NCBI GenBank assembly: GCA_964414345.1
Contig: CAYPWF010000012.1
Location: 1 to 64,000 of the forward strand
Direction of reading: 5' to 3'
DNA length: 64,000 bases
Origin: Desulfocorpusculum sp964414345
Lineage (GTDB): Bacteria > Desulfobacterota > Desulfocorpusculales > Desulfocorpusculum
Shown piece by piece: positions 57,822 to 64,000 of the stretch. Both the position numbers and the translations under genes were made by a program. Under the pieces are notes generated by a model. It had not been told where the DNA came from, did no database searches, and was given only the letters and a program-made list of their open reading frames with translations. How positions within the stretch are numbered: the first letter of the stretch is position 1; every line of letters starts with the position of its first letter.

Positions 57822-58916
57822 TCAAAGTCCCACCTTAGCCTTGGGAATTCGAGCCAGCGAGGAGGCTGCAAGGCTTCCGATGTATAGGTAGTCTTTTGTC
57901 TCCCTTACGCTTGTGTTCACCGGGTAAGTTCCCTGCGGATCCTGTAAGTCCTCCACCACCTTGCCTTTTTCGTCAATGGCCAAGATGTGGCCGTAAGCCA
58001 CGGCCTTGGGTCTTGCAAAGGCAGGCATGCGCTGGATCACCTTGCGCAAAAAGGGTTTGTCTGAAAGAGAGTCCAGAAGAGGGTTGCGGGGAGAGGCCAG
58101 AGCCACCCAGTAACGGCCCTCCAGGCCGGCGGTAATATTGTCCGGAAAGCCAGGAAGCCCCTCCACCAGGGTTTCGGCCTTTCCTTTCTTAGGCCCCTCC
58201 AGCCAGAAACGCACCACCCGATAACTTCCAGTCTCGTTTACCAGTACGGACTTTTGATCGTGGCTTAGGGTCACCCCGTTGGCAAAATCGAGGCCTTTCA
58301 ACAGTGTTGTGATGGTCCCTGTGGCCGGGTTATACACCAGGAGCCTTCCATGTGCTCCATGCTCCATCAAGTCCAGGAGGCTGGCCTCGTACGTCCCCCC
58401 GTACTGCATGGCCCCGAACTTGGTGGAGGCGTCGGTGAAGTAGATCTTACCATCCAGAGCCACGTCAACGTCGTCGGCGTAGAGGATGGGCAGGCCGTCA
58501 CATTCAGAGGACAACTTCCTCACCTTGCCTTCGGGAGATATGGATAAGAGCCCCCTGAAGGAATCGGCCACAATGAGGTTGCCTTGGAGGTCAAAGGCCA
58601 ACCCCAAAGGTCTCCCCCCGCTTTGCACCCACTTCTCAGGTCCGGAGCCGTCCGGCTGGAGTCTCAGGATCCAACCTTCCTGTGTAGAGACGTAAATCCT
58701 GCCCTGGCCGTCTATAGCCACGCTTTCCGGGGCGTGGAACCCTGCGATGGGGAGCAGTTCCATGGAGCTGAGTCTTTGGTTTCGGGCAAAAGGACCTGTA
58801 TAGCCGGGGTTGGGAGGCGCGCTCCATGAGACTGGCTGGATGGGCACTGGCCAAAAAAGAAAATACAACACAATCAAGGCAAACAGGACCAGAAGGAGTT
58901 TAAACAGGCTTTTCAT
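57822..58916 (-). CDS. Membrane-anchored SMP-30/strictosidine-synthase-like beta-propeller
   Basis: 364 aa. Residues 5-25 form a single N-terminal hydrophobic anchor (LFKLLLVLFALIVLYFLFW), so the propeller is periplasmic. Repeating blades: HAPESVAIDGQGRIYVSTQE, GGRPLGLAFDLQGNLIVADS, DVDVALDGKIYFTDASTKFG and GLDFANGVTLSHDQKSVLVN, ending with YLYIGSLAASSLARIP. It resembles strictosidine synthase-like/APMAP lactonases, which hydrolyse esters or lactones with calcium. Specific substrate unknown. Confidence 0.88.
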   Translation of the reverse strand: MKSLFKLLLVLFALIVLYFLFWPVPIQPVSWSAPPNPGYTGPFARNQRLSSMELLPIAGFHAPESVAIDGQGRIYVSTQEGWILRLQPDGSGPEKWVQSGGRPLGLAFDLQGNLIVADSFRGLLSISPEGKVRKLSSECDGLPILYADDVDVALDGKIYFTDASTKFGAMQYGGTYEASLLDLMEHGAHGRLLVYNPATGTITTLLKGLDFANGVTLSHDQKSVLVNETGSYRVVRFWLEGPKKGKAETLVEGLPGFPDNITAGLEGRYWVALASPRNPLLDSLSDKPFLRKVIQRMPAFARPKAVAYGHILAIDEKGKVVEDLQDPQGTYPVNTSVRETKDYLYIGSLAASSLARIPKAKVGL

Positions 58917-59209
58917 GTATCCCTCCTTTACTCATCCATGTTTTCACATGCCTGCTACTTGGACCATTTTGTTCTGCAGGCTCTCAATGCCTTGACTTGA
59001 GCCCTGTGTTTGCATGGTAAAAGATGGCTGGTATTTATAAATTGACATGGTAGCTCGGGTTGCCCCCTGAAAGACCTTTGTTGAAGTCTTGCTCCCCAAA
59101 TCCTCTTGGAGCCACATCTCTGGAGTGCTCCCCAGGACCTGCGGGTTGCGGATCGCCCAGCTCAACTGGTTTAGGAAATCCCCAAGCTTAGTGCACCCTT
59201 TCCATGTCT

Positions 59210-60016
59210 CTAGCTCCCCCAGGGAAGATCGCCACAGAGATAAAGAACTCTTGAAAGGTGAAGGCTGGCTGCTCTGATGAACCCACTTGAGTAAGCCAAT
59301 GTCAGGCGACTGCACACTTCCTTGTAATCCAGATTTGGGTTCCCGGACAGGCGGCAGAGGGCCACAACTCTTTCATCGTAGGAGTCTTTTCGGAAGATCT
59401 CCTTTAAAGCCGGTTTCAGGGCACTCCAATGGGAGGAGCCCATCTGGGGTGCATAAATGGAAGAAAGGCGCTCCCAGGTGGCTTTGGCAGCCTGCATGGC
59501 CCGGACTCTGTTGTCAACCTTCACGCCGCTTCGTGGATCTGTCCAGACATAATTGGTGACGTCAGGGACTGCCCTGAGCTCTGCGTGGCCGACATTGGGG
59601 AGGGCCGCCTCAGGGCTGTACCATGGGAAACAACCGTTCAAGGGCTCCTCCCAGCCTGAAAACCCCTGGTGGCTGAAGGTGTCCTGGTAGGCGTGCAAGG
59701 CTATTCCAAGACCCAAGGGATCGCCCCTTGCAGCCTCCACCAGCTTCCTGGCTCTGGAAGAGTCGGCAGTGGTCATCCATGGGTAAGAACTATCATCTCC
59801 AGGTATGAAGTGAAAGGGCATGATCACAGTGGCCTGGATCTGTTTCTCGATCCAGTTGCCTAGGGTGCTGGTCTGGGTTTGAAGTCCATGAACCTGAGGC
59901 TGTGTTAGCTCGTCTGTGAACTGATCGGCCCATGCTATGCATTCTATCTCCTCAAGTTGGATCCCCATTTTTGTGCCCAATGCAAAGGTGAGATAAAAGT
60001 GGATATCTTTTTGCAT
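59210..60016 (-). CDS. DUF6765 family protein
   Basis: 268 aa. Pattern DIHFYLTFALGTKMGI, ECIAWADQFTDE, FHFIPGDDSS then LGIALHAYQDTFSHQGFSGW and NVGHAELRAVPDVTNYVW, rich in conserved His/Asp, like helical zinc phospholipase C-type folds. The C-terminal 25 residues look unlike the rest, and a second frame (59315 to 58944) continues with protein-like sequence, so a frameshift near 59250 is possible. Function unknown. Confidence 0.68.
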   Translation of the reverse strand: MQKDIHFYLTFALGTKMGIQLEEIECIAWADQFTDELTQPQVHGLQTQTSTLGNWIEKQIQATVIMPFHFIPGDDSSYPWMTTADSSRARKLVEAARGDPLGLGIALHAYQDTFSHQGFSGWEEPLNGCFPWYSPEAALPNVGHAELRAVPDVTNYVWTDPRSGVKVDNRVRAMQAAKATWERLSSIYAPQMGSSHWSALKPALKEIFRKDSYDERVVALCRLSGNPNLDYKEVCSRLTLAYSSGFIRAASLHLSRVLYLCGDLPWGS

Positions 60017-60146
60017 GATTCAGCCTCCTTAGGCTCTGGATCCAGCAGAGGCATGGTCTGTCTTGTTTGCGGGCCTTGGAGATCATATCACGGCATGGGC
60101 AAAGGAGATACGCTCGAGGGGCCTCTCGGGTATTTGGCTGTAACTA

Positions 60147-60175
60147 TTGACATGAAAGCTTATCATCTCTAAACT
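60147..60175 (+). promoter_or_regulatory. Predicted promoter of the PxxKW gene
   Basis: Consensus TTGACA (60147-60152), 17-base spacer, TAAACT (60170-60175). The first base of the transcript would be near 60182, giving a leader of about 148 nt before ATG 60330. Confidence 0.65.
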
Positions 60176-60329
60176 AAAAGAAAATGAGTTGGTCCAGTTC
60201 CCCTTACATGGGGCCCGTGAGTCTTGGCGGGTTCTTTTTTTGTGCCCAAAGAAGCATCCCGCGCATCAATCAGGTGGGATGGGTACGGGGGATAGAGACG
60301 GATCCGAAAGCAACAGGAGGTCTAATCCC

Positions 60330-60629
60330 ATGCGTTGCACCACCATCAAGGACGGAGTAGAGTGCATTTTCATGAAAAAGAAAGGCTGTTCCTACAATGG
60401 AGGTCACTGTCACCCCATAGTAGAACAGTGCGGGGACTGCCAGCGCATCATGGAGTTTCCCACTGGGAAGTACTGCATATCATTTCCAGAGCCCGGGCTT
60501 AAGTGGACCAAGGGAGCAATATGCCCCCTGGCCACCCACGTGAAGAGGGAATACCAGGTAAGCGGCCGCAAGCTGAACCCCCTCAAGGCCTCCAAGAGGG
60601 CCATGGCCAACAAAGGGGGCCATATCTAA
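60330..60629 (+). CDS. PxxKW family cysteine-rich protein
   Basis: 99 aa. ATG 60330 follows CAGGAGGTCTAATCCC. Cysteine spacing VECIFMKKKGCSYNGGHCHP, VEQCGDCQRIM, GKYCISFPEPGLKW and GAICPLATH, with the naming P-x-x-K-W motif (PGLKW). A small protein of anaerobic deltaproteobacteria, probably binding metal or an Fe-S cluster; role unknown. The basic tail (VKREYQVSGRKLNPLKASKR) may contact nucleic acid or membranes. Confidence 0.85.
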   Translation: MRCTTIKDGVECIFMKKKGCSYNGGHCHPIVEQCGDCQRIMEFPTGKYCISFPEPGLKWTKGAICPLATHVKREYQVSGRKLNPLKASKRAMANKGGHI

Positions 60630-60650
60630 AGAAGCTTTCTTACTCTCCAG

Positions 60651-60676
60651 GGGGCCTCCCAGGCCCCTTTTTTTTT
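60651..60676 (+). terminator. Intrinsic terminator after the PxxKW gene
   Basis: GGGGCCT-CCC-AGGCCCC, 7-bp stem, then nine T. It separates the PxxKW gene from tupA. Confidence 0.9.
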
Positions 60677-60695
60677 GCTACGGCCATGGACCACC

Positions 60696-60723
60696 TTGAC
60701 CAAGACTCTATTCCTGATATGAT
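60696..60723 (+). promoter_or_regulatory. Predicted promoter of tupABC
   Basis: TTGACC (60696-60701), 16-base spacer, TATGAT (60718-60723). A tungstate-responsive operator (ModE/TunR-like) would be expected nearby; none is obvious by eye. Confidence 0.6.
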
Positions 60724-60767
60724 TTTTATGCTTTTTTTTACATAATGGACTGCAAAGAGGGATTAAG

Positions 60768-61607
60768 ATGTCGGGCAGGGAGTTTAGAGGGTGTGTTTGG
60801 GTGGCCTCTTTGTTTTGTTTCTTTGGAGGAGTGCTTGGGGTATCTTTCGGGGCTCCCGCTGAGGTCATCCTGGCCACCACCACCAGCACCCAGGACTCGG
60901 GGCTTCTTGAGACTCTCCTGCCGGCTTTTCAGGCCAAAACAGGAATCTTCGTAAAGGTCATCGCTGTGGGCTCCGGCCAGGCCATGGCCCTTGGGGCAAG
61001 GGGAGAGGCGGATCTTCTACTGGTCCACAGCCCCGAGGAAGAGAATTTGTTCATGCAAAAAGGTCTAGGTCTCCGGCGCAGGCCGGTCATGTACAATGAT
61101 TTCGTTCTGGTAGGCCCCCCAGAGGACCCCGCCGGGATTGGGAGGGAGGTCTCGGCGGCGGCAGCTTTGATCAAGGTAGCCTCTGGCGATTGCCTCTTCG
61201 TTTCTCGGGGTGATCGCTCCGGCACCCATGTGCGCGAGGTGAGGCTCTGGGAAGAAGCAGGCCTGCGGCCCCATGGATCCAAATGGTACCAGGAGACCGG
61301 CCAGGGCATGGGCCAGACCCTTATGGTGGCATCAGAGAAAGGAGGCTACACCCTCTCCGATCGTGGCACTTATCTGGCACTTGCCCCGAGGCTGTCGCTA
61401 AAGATCCTGTTTGAGGGTGATCAGAGCCTGCGCAACGATTACCACGTCATAGAGGTCAACCCATCCCGCTTCAAGAGGCTCAATGCAAAAGGAGCAAGCC
61501 TCCTCGCGGATTTTCTGGTATCCAGGGAGGCCCAGGATATAATCCGTGAGTTCGGAGTGACACGGTTCGGGCAGCCTCTCTTCTCCCCCATGGCAGCTCA
61601 GGACTGA
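60768..61607 (+). CDS. tupA: Tungstate ABC transporter substrate-binding protein
   Basis: 279 aa. Signal peptide about 1-28. Hallmark of TupA rather than ModA: the mature start VILATTTSTQDSGLLETLLP, then VIAVGSGQAMALGARGEADL, LLVHSPEEE, MYNDFVLVGPPEDPAGI and SRGDRSGTHVREVRLWEEAG. Binds tungstate (and more weakly molybdate) in the periplasm. First of three genes tupA-tupB-tupC with spacings of 5 and -4 bases. Tungsten feeds aldehyde:ferredoxin oxidoreductases and formate dehydrogenases. Confidence 0.94.
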   Translation: MSGREFRGCVWVASLFCFFGGVLGVSFGAPAEVILATTTSTQDSGLLETLLPAFQAKTGIFVKVIAVGSGQAMALGARGEADLLLVHSPEEENLFMQKGLGLRRRPVMYNDFVLVGPPEDPAGIGREVSAAAALIKVASGDCLFVSRGDRSGTHVREVRLWEEAGLRPHGSKWYQETGQGMGQTLMVASEKGGYTLSDRGTYLALAPRLSLKILFEGDQSLRNDYHVIEVNPSRFKRLNAKGASLLADFLVSREAQDIIREFGVTRFGQPLFSPMAAQD

Positions 61608-61612
61608 AAGAC

Positions 61613-62311
61613 ATGGAACTTATTCTGGATGGGTTCGAAAAGGGGGTCCGACTTCTCTGGGCTGGAGATCCTGAAGTCCTGGGCATAGTGCTTCTCACCT
61701 TGGAGGTGTCCGGAAGCGCCACGCTTCTCAGCCTGATCTTGGGGGTGAGTACAGGGGCCGCCGTGGGGCTGAGCCGATTCCCGGGACGTTCGATACTGGT
61801 GAGTCTGGTCAACACGGGTATGGGACTTCCACCTGTGGTCGTGGGCCTTTTCGTGACAATCCTCCTGTGGCGAAGTGGGCCTCTGGGCGGCCTGGGACTC
61901 CTCTATACTCCTACGGCTATGATCCTGGCACAGGCGGTGATTGCCACACCCATCGTGGCTGGGATCAGCATAGCGGCCATGCAGGGTCTTTCGGAAAGGC
62001 TTAGACTCCAGATTCTCTCCCTGGGAGCCACCAGATTGCAGGCGGTTTGGCTCCTCATCCGGGAGGCTCGGCTCCAGCTTCTGGCCGCGGTTATGGCAGG
62101 CTTCGGAGGTGTGGTCTCGGAGGTGGGCGCTTCCATGATGGTCGGGGGCAACATAAAGGGTTATACCAGGGTGCTAACCACCGCAACGGTCATGGAGACA
62201 GCCAAGGGAAACTTCGACCTTGCCGTAGCCCTAAGCCTTATTCTGCTTTTGCTGGCTTATTTCATCACGTTGATACTCACCAACCTACAGCAGAGAGGCC
62301 ACAAGAGATGA
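61613..62311 (+). CDS. tupB: Tungstate ABC transporter permease
   Basis: 232 aa with about five to six membrane helices. The EAA-type coupling loop is LSLGATRLQAVWLLIREARL. Other features: VNTGMGLPPVVVGLFVTILL, VSEVGASMMVGGNIKGYTRV and VMETAKGNFDLAVALSLILL. The stop overlaps the ATP-binding gene by 4 bases. Confidence 0.93.
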   Translation: MELILDGFEKGVRLLWAGDPEVLGIVLLTLEVSGSATLLSLILGVSTGAAVGLSRFPGRSILVSLVNTGMGLPPVVVGLFVTILLWRSGPLGGLGLLYTPTAMILAQAVIATPIVAGISIAAMQGLSERLRLQILSLGATRLQAVWLLIREARLQLLAAVMAGFGGVVSEVGASMMVGGNIKGYTRVLTTATVMETAKGNFDLAVALSLILLLLAYFITLILTNLQQRGHKR

Positions 62312-63069
62312 GACCTCTGGTGCTGGTCAGGGACCTGCTTGTTCAAAGGGGGCGCTTTACACTTGAGATTCCCTATATGGAGCTGGCAAGGGGAGAAACC
62401 CTTGCCCTGGTAGGCCCCAATGGTTCAGGGAAGAGCACGCTTCTGATGGTTTTGGGGCTCCTTCTCAGGCCCAAAAGGGGAGTGATCCAGTTATGCGGGG
62501 AAAAGACTTGCGGGCTGGCCTCTCCTTTGGCTTTAAGGCGAAAGGTGGCCATGGTCTTTCAGGAGCCCCTGCTTCTTAAGGGAACTGTGCTAAAGAATGT
62601 GTTGATGGGGCTTCGCCTTAGGGGCCTAAAGGGCAAGGCAGCTCTGGAAGGTGCTGTGCAGGCCTTGGAAAGACTGGGGGTAGCCCACCTTTGTGAAAGG
62701 GATGCTGCAAGTATCTCCGGGGGAGAGGCTCAGAGGGTCAGTCTGGCCAGGGCACTGGCCTTGGAGCCGGAGCTGTTGCTTCTAGACGAACCCTTCTCCT
62801 CCCTGGATCCACCCTCAAGGGACAGGCTCCTGGATGACCTGGAAGCGCTCCTGTTTTCCACTGGTACAACGGCAGTCATGAGCACCCACGACAGGCTGGA
62901 CGAAATGGGTATTTGCAAGAAGGTGGCGGTCATGCAGGAGGGGAGGCTGCTCCAGTTGGGCCACCCAAGGGAGGTGATCCAGAATCCCGCTCACCCCTTT
63001 GTAGCCGAGTTCTTGGATCTGGGAAGGACGGCGCGAGTGCTGGAGAGCCTAATGGCGCCCCCTCCTTGA
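62308..63069 (+). CDS. tupC: Tungstate ABC transporter ATP-binding protein
   Basis: 253 aa. Walker A ALVGPNGSGKSTLLMVLGL (about 33-51), Q-loop AMVFQEPLLLKGTVLKNV, signature ASISGGEAQRVSLARALALE (about 132-151), Walker B ELLLLDEPFSSLDPPSRDR and H-loop MSTHDRLDEM. ATG 62308 is used; longer in-frame extensions into tupB are not conserved in style. Confidence 0.95.
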   Translation: MRPLVLVRDLLVQRGRFTLEIPYMELARGETLALVGPNGSGKSTLLMVLGLLLRPKRGVIQLCGEKTCGLASPLALRRKVAMVFQEPLLLKGTVLKNVLMGLRLRGLKGKAALEGAVQALERLGVAHLCERDAASISGGEAQRVSLARALALEPELLLLDEPFSSLDPPSRDRLLDDLEALLFSTGTTAVMSTHDRLDEMGICKKVAVMQEGRLLQLGHPREVIQNPAHPFVAEFLDLGRTARVLESLMAPPP

Positions 63070-63142
63070 CTCCCTTTTCCGGCTGAGTTAAGTTCCTCAT
63101 GCCCGTTGGTTTCCTATTCCCCGATCTTTGGGAGGCCTTGTT

Positions 63143-63499
63143 ATGGAGCTTTTTCAGGATCTGAGATCAGCCGTTTTCGAGAACATAGCCCCTGGGGTGA
63201 AACGTTTCGTTTTCACCCTGGAGAAGGTCATGCTGGCCTACTTCGAGCTGGAGCCTGGGACCCGTATAGCCCTCCATTCCCATCCTCACGAGCAAGTGGG
63301 TATTCTCTTGAAGGGCAGGACCTTGTGGCGAATTGGCGGAAGGGAGACACTTCTGGAAGCTCCTGCCCTTTACAGGATACCTTCAGGAGAACCCCACGAG
63401 GTGGAGGTGGTAGGCCAGGAAAAGGTCCTGGTGATGGATGCTTTTTCCCCGATCCGTGAGGATTTTCTCAAGAGCGAGACTCCCTCTTATATGGGGTAG
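63143..63499 (+). CDS. Cupin-domain protein
   Basis: 118 aa. A single cupin barrel. Motif 1 GTRIALHSHPHEQVGILLKG (His-x-His ... Glu) and motif 2 LYRIPSGEPHEVEVVGQEKV with the last His, so all metal ligands are present. ATG 63143 follows GGGAGGCCTTGTT. It ends with SPIREDFLKSETPSYMG, common in small stand-alone cupins of unknown role. It follows tupC by 73 bp. Confidence 0.85.
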   Translation: MELFQDLRSAVFENIAPGVKRFVFTLEKVMLAYFELEPGTRIALHSHPHEQVGILLKGRTLWRIGGRETLLEAPALYRIPSGEPHEVEVVGQEKVLVMDAFSPIREDFLKSETPSYMG

Positions 63500-63637
63500 C
63501 TTCTCGAGGGAGAAAGACTCTTTGTGGGCATCCGCAATACCGTCGTAAATGAGAGAGCAGTTAATTCCTGAGCAAGGTTACCACAGGACCTCCCCTACCT
63601 TTAACGAGGTACAAGGAGGAAATCTTGGGATAGTGCA

Positions 63638-64000
63638 ATGAGAGGGGAAGATCGGCCCTCTTACAGCCAGATAGAGAGCGTTTTGGGTTATGAGTTCCGG
63701 GGAGCGGACCTCCTGGAGACTGCCCTCACGCACCGCTCATACGTGAACGAACACCCCAGAGAAGGCTTGGAGAGCAACGAGAGGCTTGAGTTTCTGGGAG
63801 ATGCGGTTCTGGGTTTGGCCGTCAGCCACATGCTGATGGAAGCACACCCGGGTGAGCCGGAAGGGGTTCTCTCCAGATGGAGAGCAGCTCTGGTCAACGA
63901 GAGATCCCTAGCACGCAAGGCCCGCCGTATGCACCTTGGTGCCCACTTAAAGCTTGGCAGGGGAGAGCTTCGCACCAGAGGCAGTGAAAAGGATTCCCTC
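63638..64000 (+). CDS. rnc: Ribonuclease III, N-terminal part (runs off the window)
   Basis: The first 121 codons are in the window with no stop. The catalytic domain signature ESNERLEFLGDAVLGLAVSH contains the acidic active-site residues (E and D of N-E-R-L-E-F-L-G-D-A-V-L-G). Upstream segment YEFRGADLLETALTHRSYVN fits the family. The dsRNA-binding domain lies beyond the window. ATG 63638 has AAGGAGGAA about 15 bases upstream. Confidence 0.93.
   Translation, partial: MRGEDRPSYSQIESVLGYEFRGADLLETALTHRSYVNEHPREGLESNERLEFLGDAVLGLAVSHMLMEAHPGEPEGVLSRWRAALVNERSLARKARRMHLGAHLKLGRGELRTRGSEKDSL

Noticed and set aside
1..64000. A CRISPR array
   Set aside because: No regularly spaced 25-40 bp direct repeats with unique spacers occur; the only tandem direct repeats are the A/B elements at 5.3-5.8 kb, which are IS-related.

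Overview
The window looks like a chromosomal segment of a free-living, anaerobic Gram-negative bacterium, most likely a Desulfobacterota (deltaproteobacterial) lineage. The evidence is an LptF/LptG pair (outer membrane), a DUF4911 protein, a PxxKW cysteine-rich protein, fused and TAXI-type TRAP components, a GlcD/GlcF-type oxidase, tungstate uptake and a selenium gene cluster. The placement is inferred from gene content; no rRNA gene is present. Base composition is fairly GC-rich and even. The only obviously disturbed stretch is 4.9-6.3 kb, which holds a 100-N assembly gap, insertion-sequence debris and a truncated PIN-domain gene.

Layout. 0.1-4.5 kb (-): an amidohydrolase followed by two paralogous peptide-type ABC binding proteins. 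4.9-6.3 kb: IS remnants, tandem repeat, gap. 6.3-14.8 kb: a catabolic patch (inositol-phosphatase family, zinc ribbon, YjbQ, sugar isomerase-like, MFS plus DapA-family, 2-hydroxyacid dehydrogenase plus LarA-like, 3-hydroxyacyl-CoA dehydrogenase). 15-20 kb: queD-folE2, DUF4911, DUF1786-ligA-acyP. 20.2-25 kb: LysR regulator plus cysteine desulfurase, then lptF-lptG. 25-27.6 kb (-): metK then ahcY. 28.2 kb: a carboxymuconolactone-decarboxylase-family gene interrupted by an in-frame UGA. 29-32 kb: TRAP-TAXI transporter. 32.7-34.1 kb: di-heme peroxidase-like protein. 34.7-35.9 kb: aminotransferase. 36-39 kb (-): a tRNA with a long variable arm and a selenocysteine-tRNA-like D arm but a Cys (GCA) anticodon, followed by yedE, yedF, a DUF3343 protein and a ribokinase-fold protein. 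39.5-44.6 kb: glycolate-oxidase-type pair, zinc-ribbon protein, class II aldolase, MFS. 44.6-47 kb: Lon-family protease. 47.4-56.9 kb (-): a seven-gene mannose-centred operon (phosphomannomutase, GDP-mannose pyrophosphorylase, three glycosyltransferases of which two are fusions, and two GH130 proteins). 57-60.6 kb: small, poorly characterised genes. 60.8-64 kb: tupABC, a cupin and the start of rnc.

Three things stand out. First, the tRNA/yedE/yedF/DUF3343 cluster, together with the UGA-interrupted gene about 10 kb away and a LysR-desulfurase pair, points to selenium metabolism and possibly unusual UGA/Cys decoding. Second, the mannose operon has everything expected for making a mannoside polymer from GDP-mannose and recovering mannose-1-phosphate by phosphorolysis. 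Third, at least nine copies of a degenerate intergenic repeat of about 110-200 bp, each ending in a conserved box and most with a GC-rich palindrome, occupy the longer gene-free stretches in both orientations.

All start-site choices, promoters and hairpins were read by eye. No similarity search or folding program was run.
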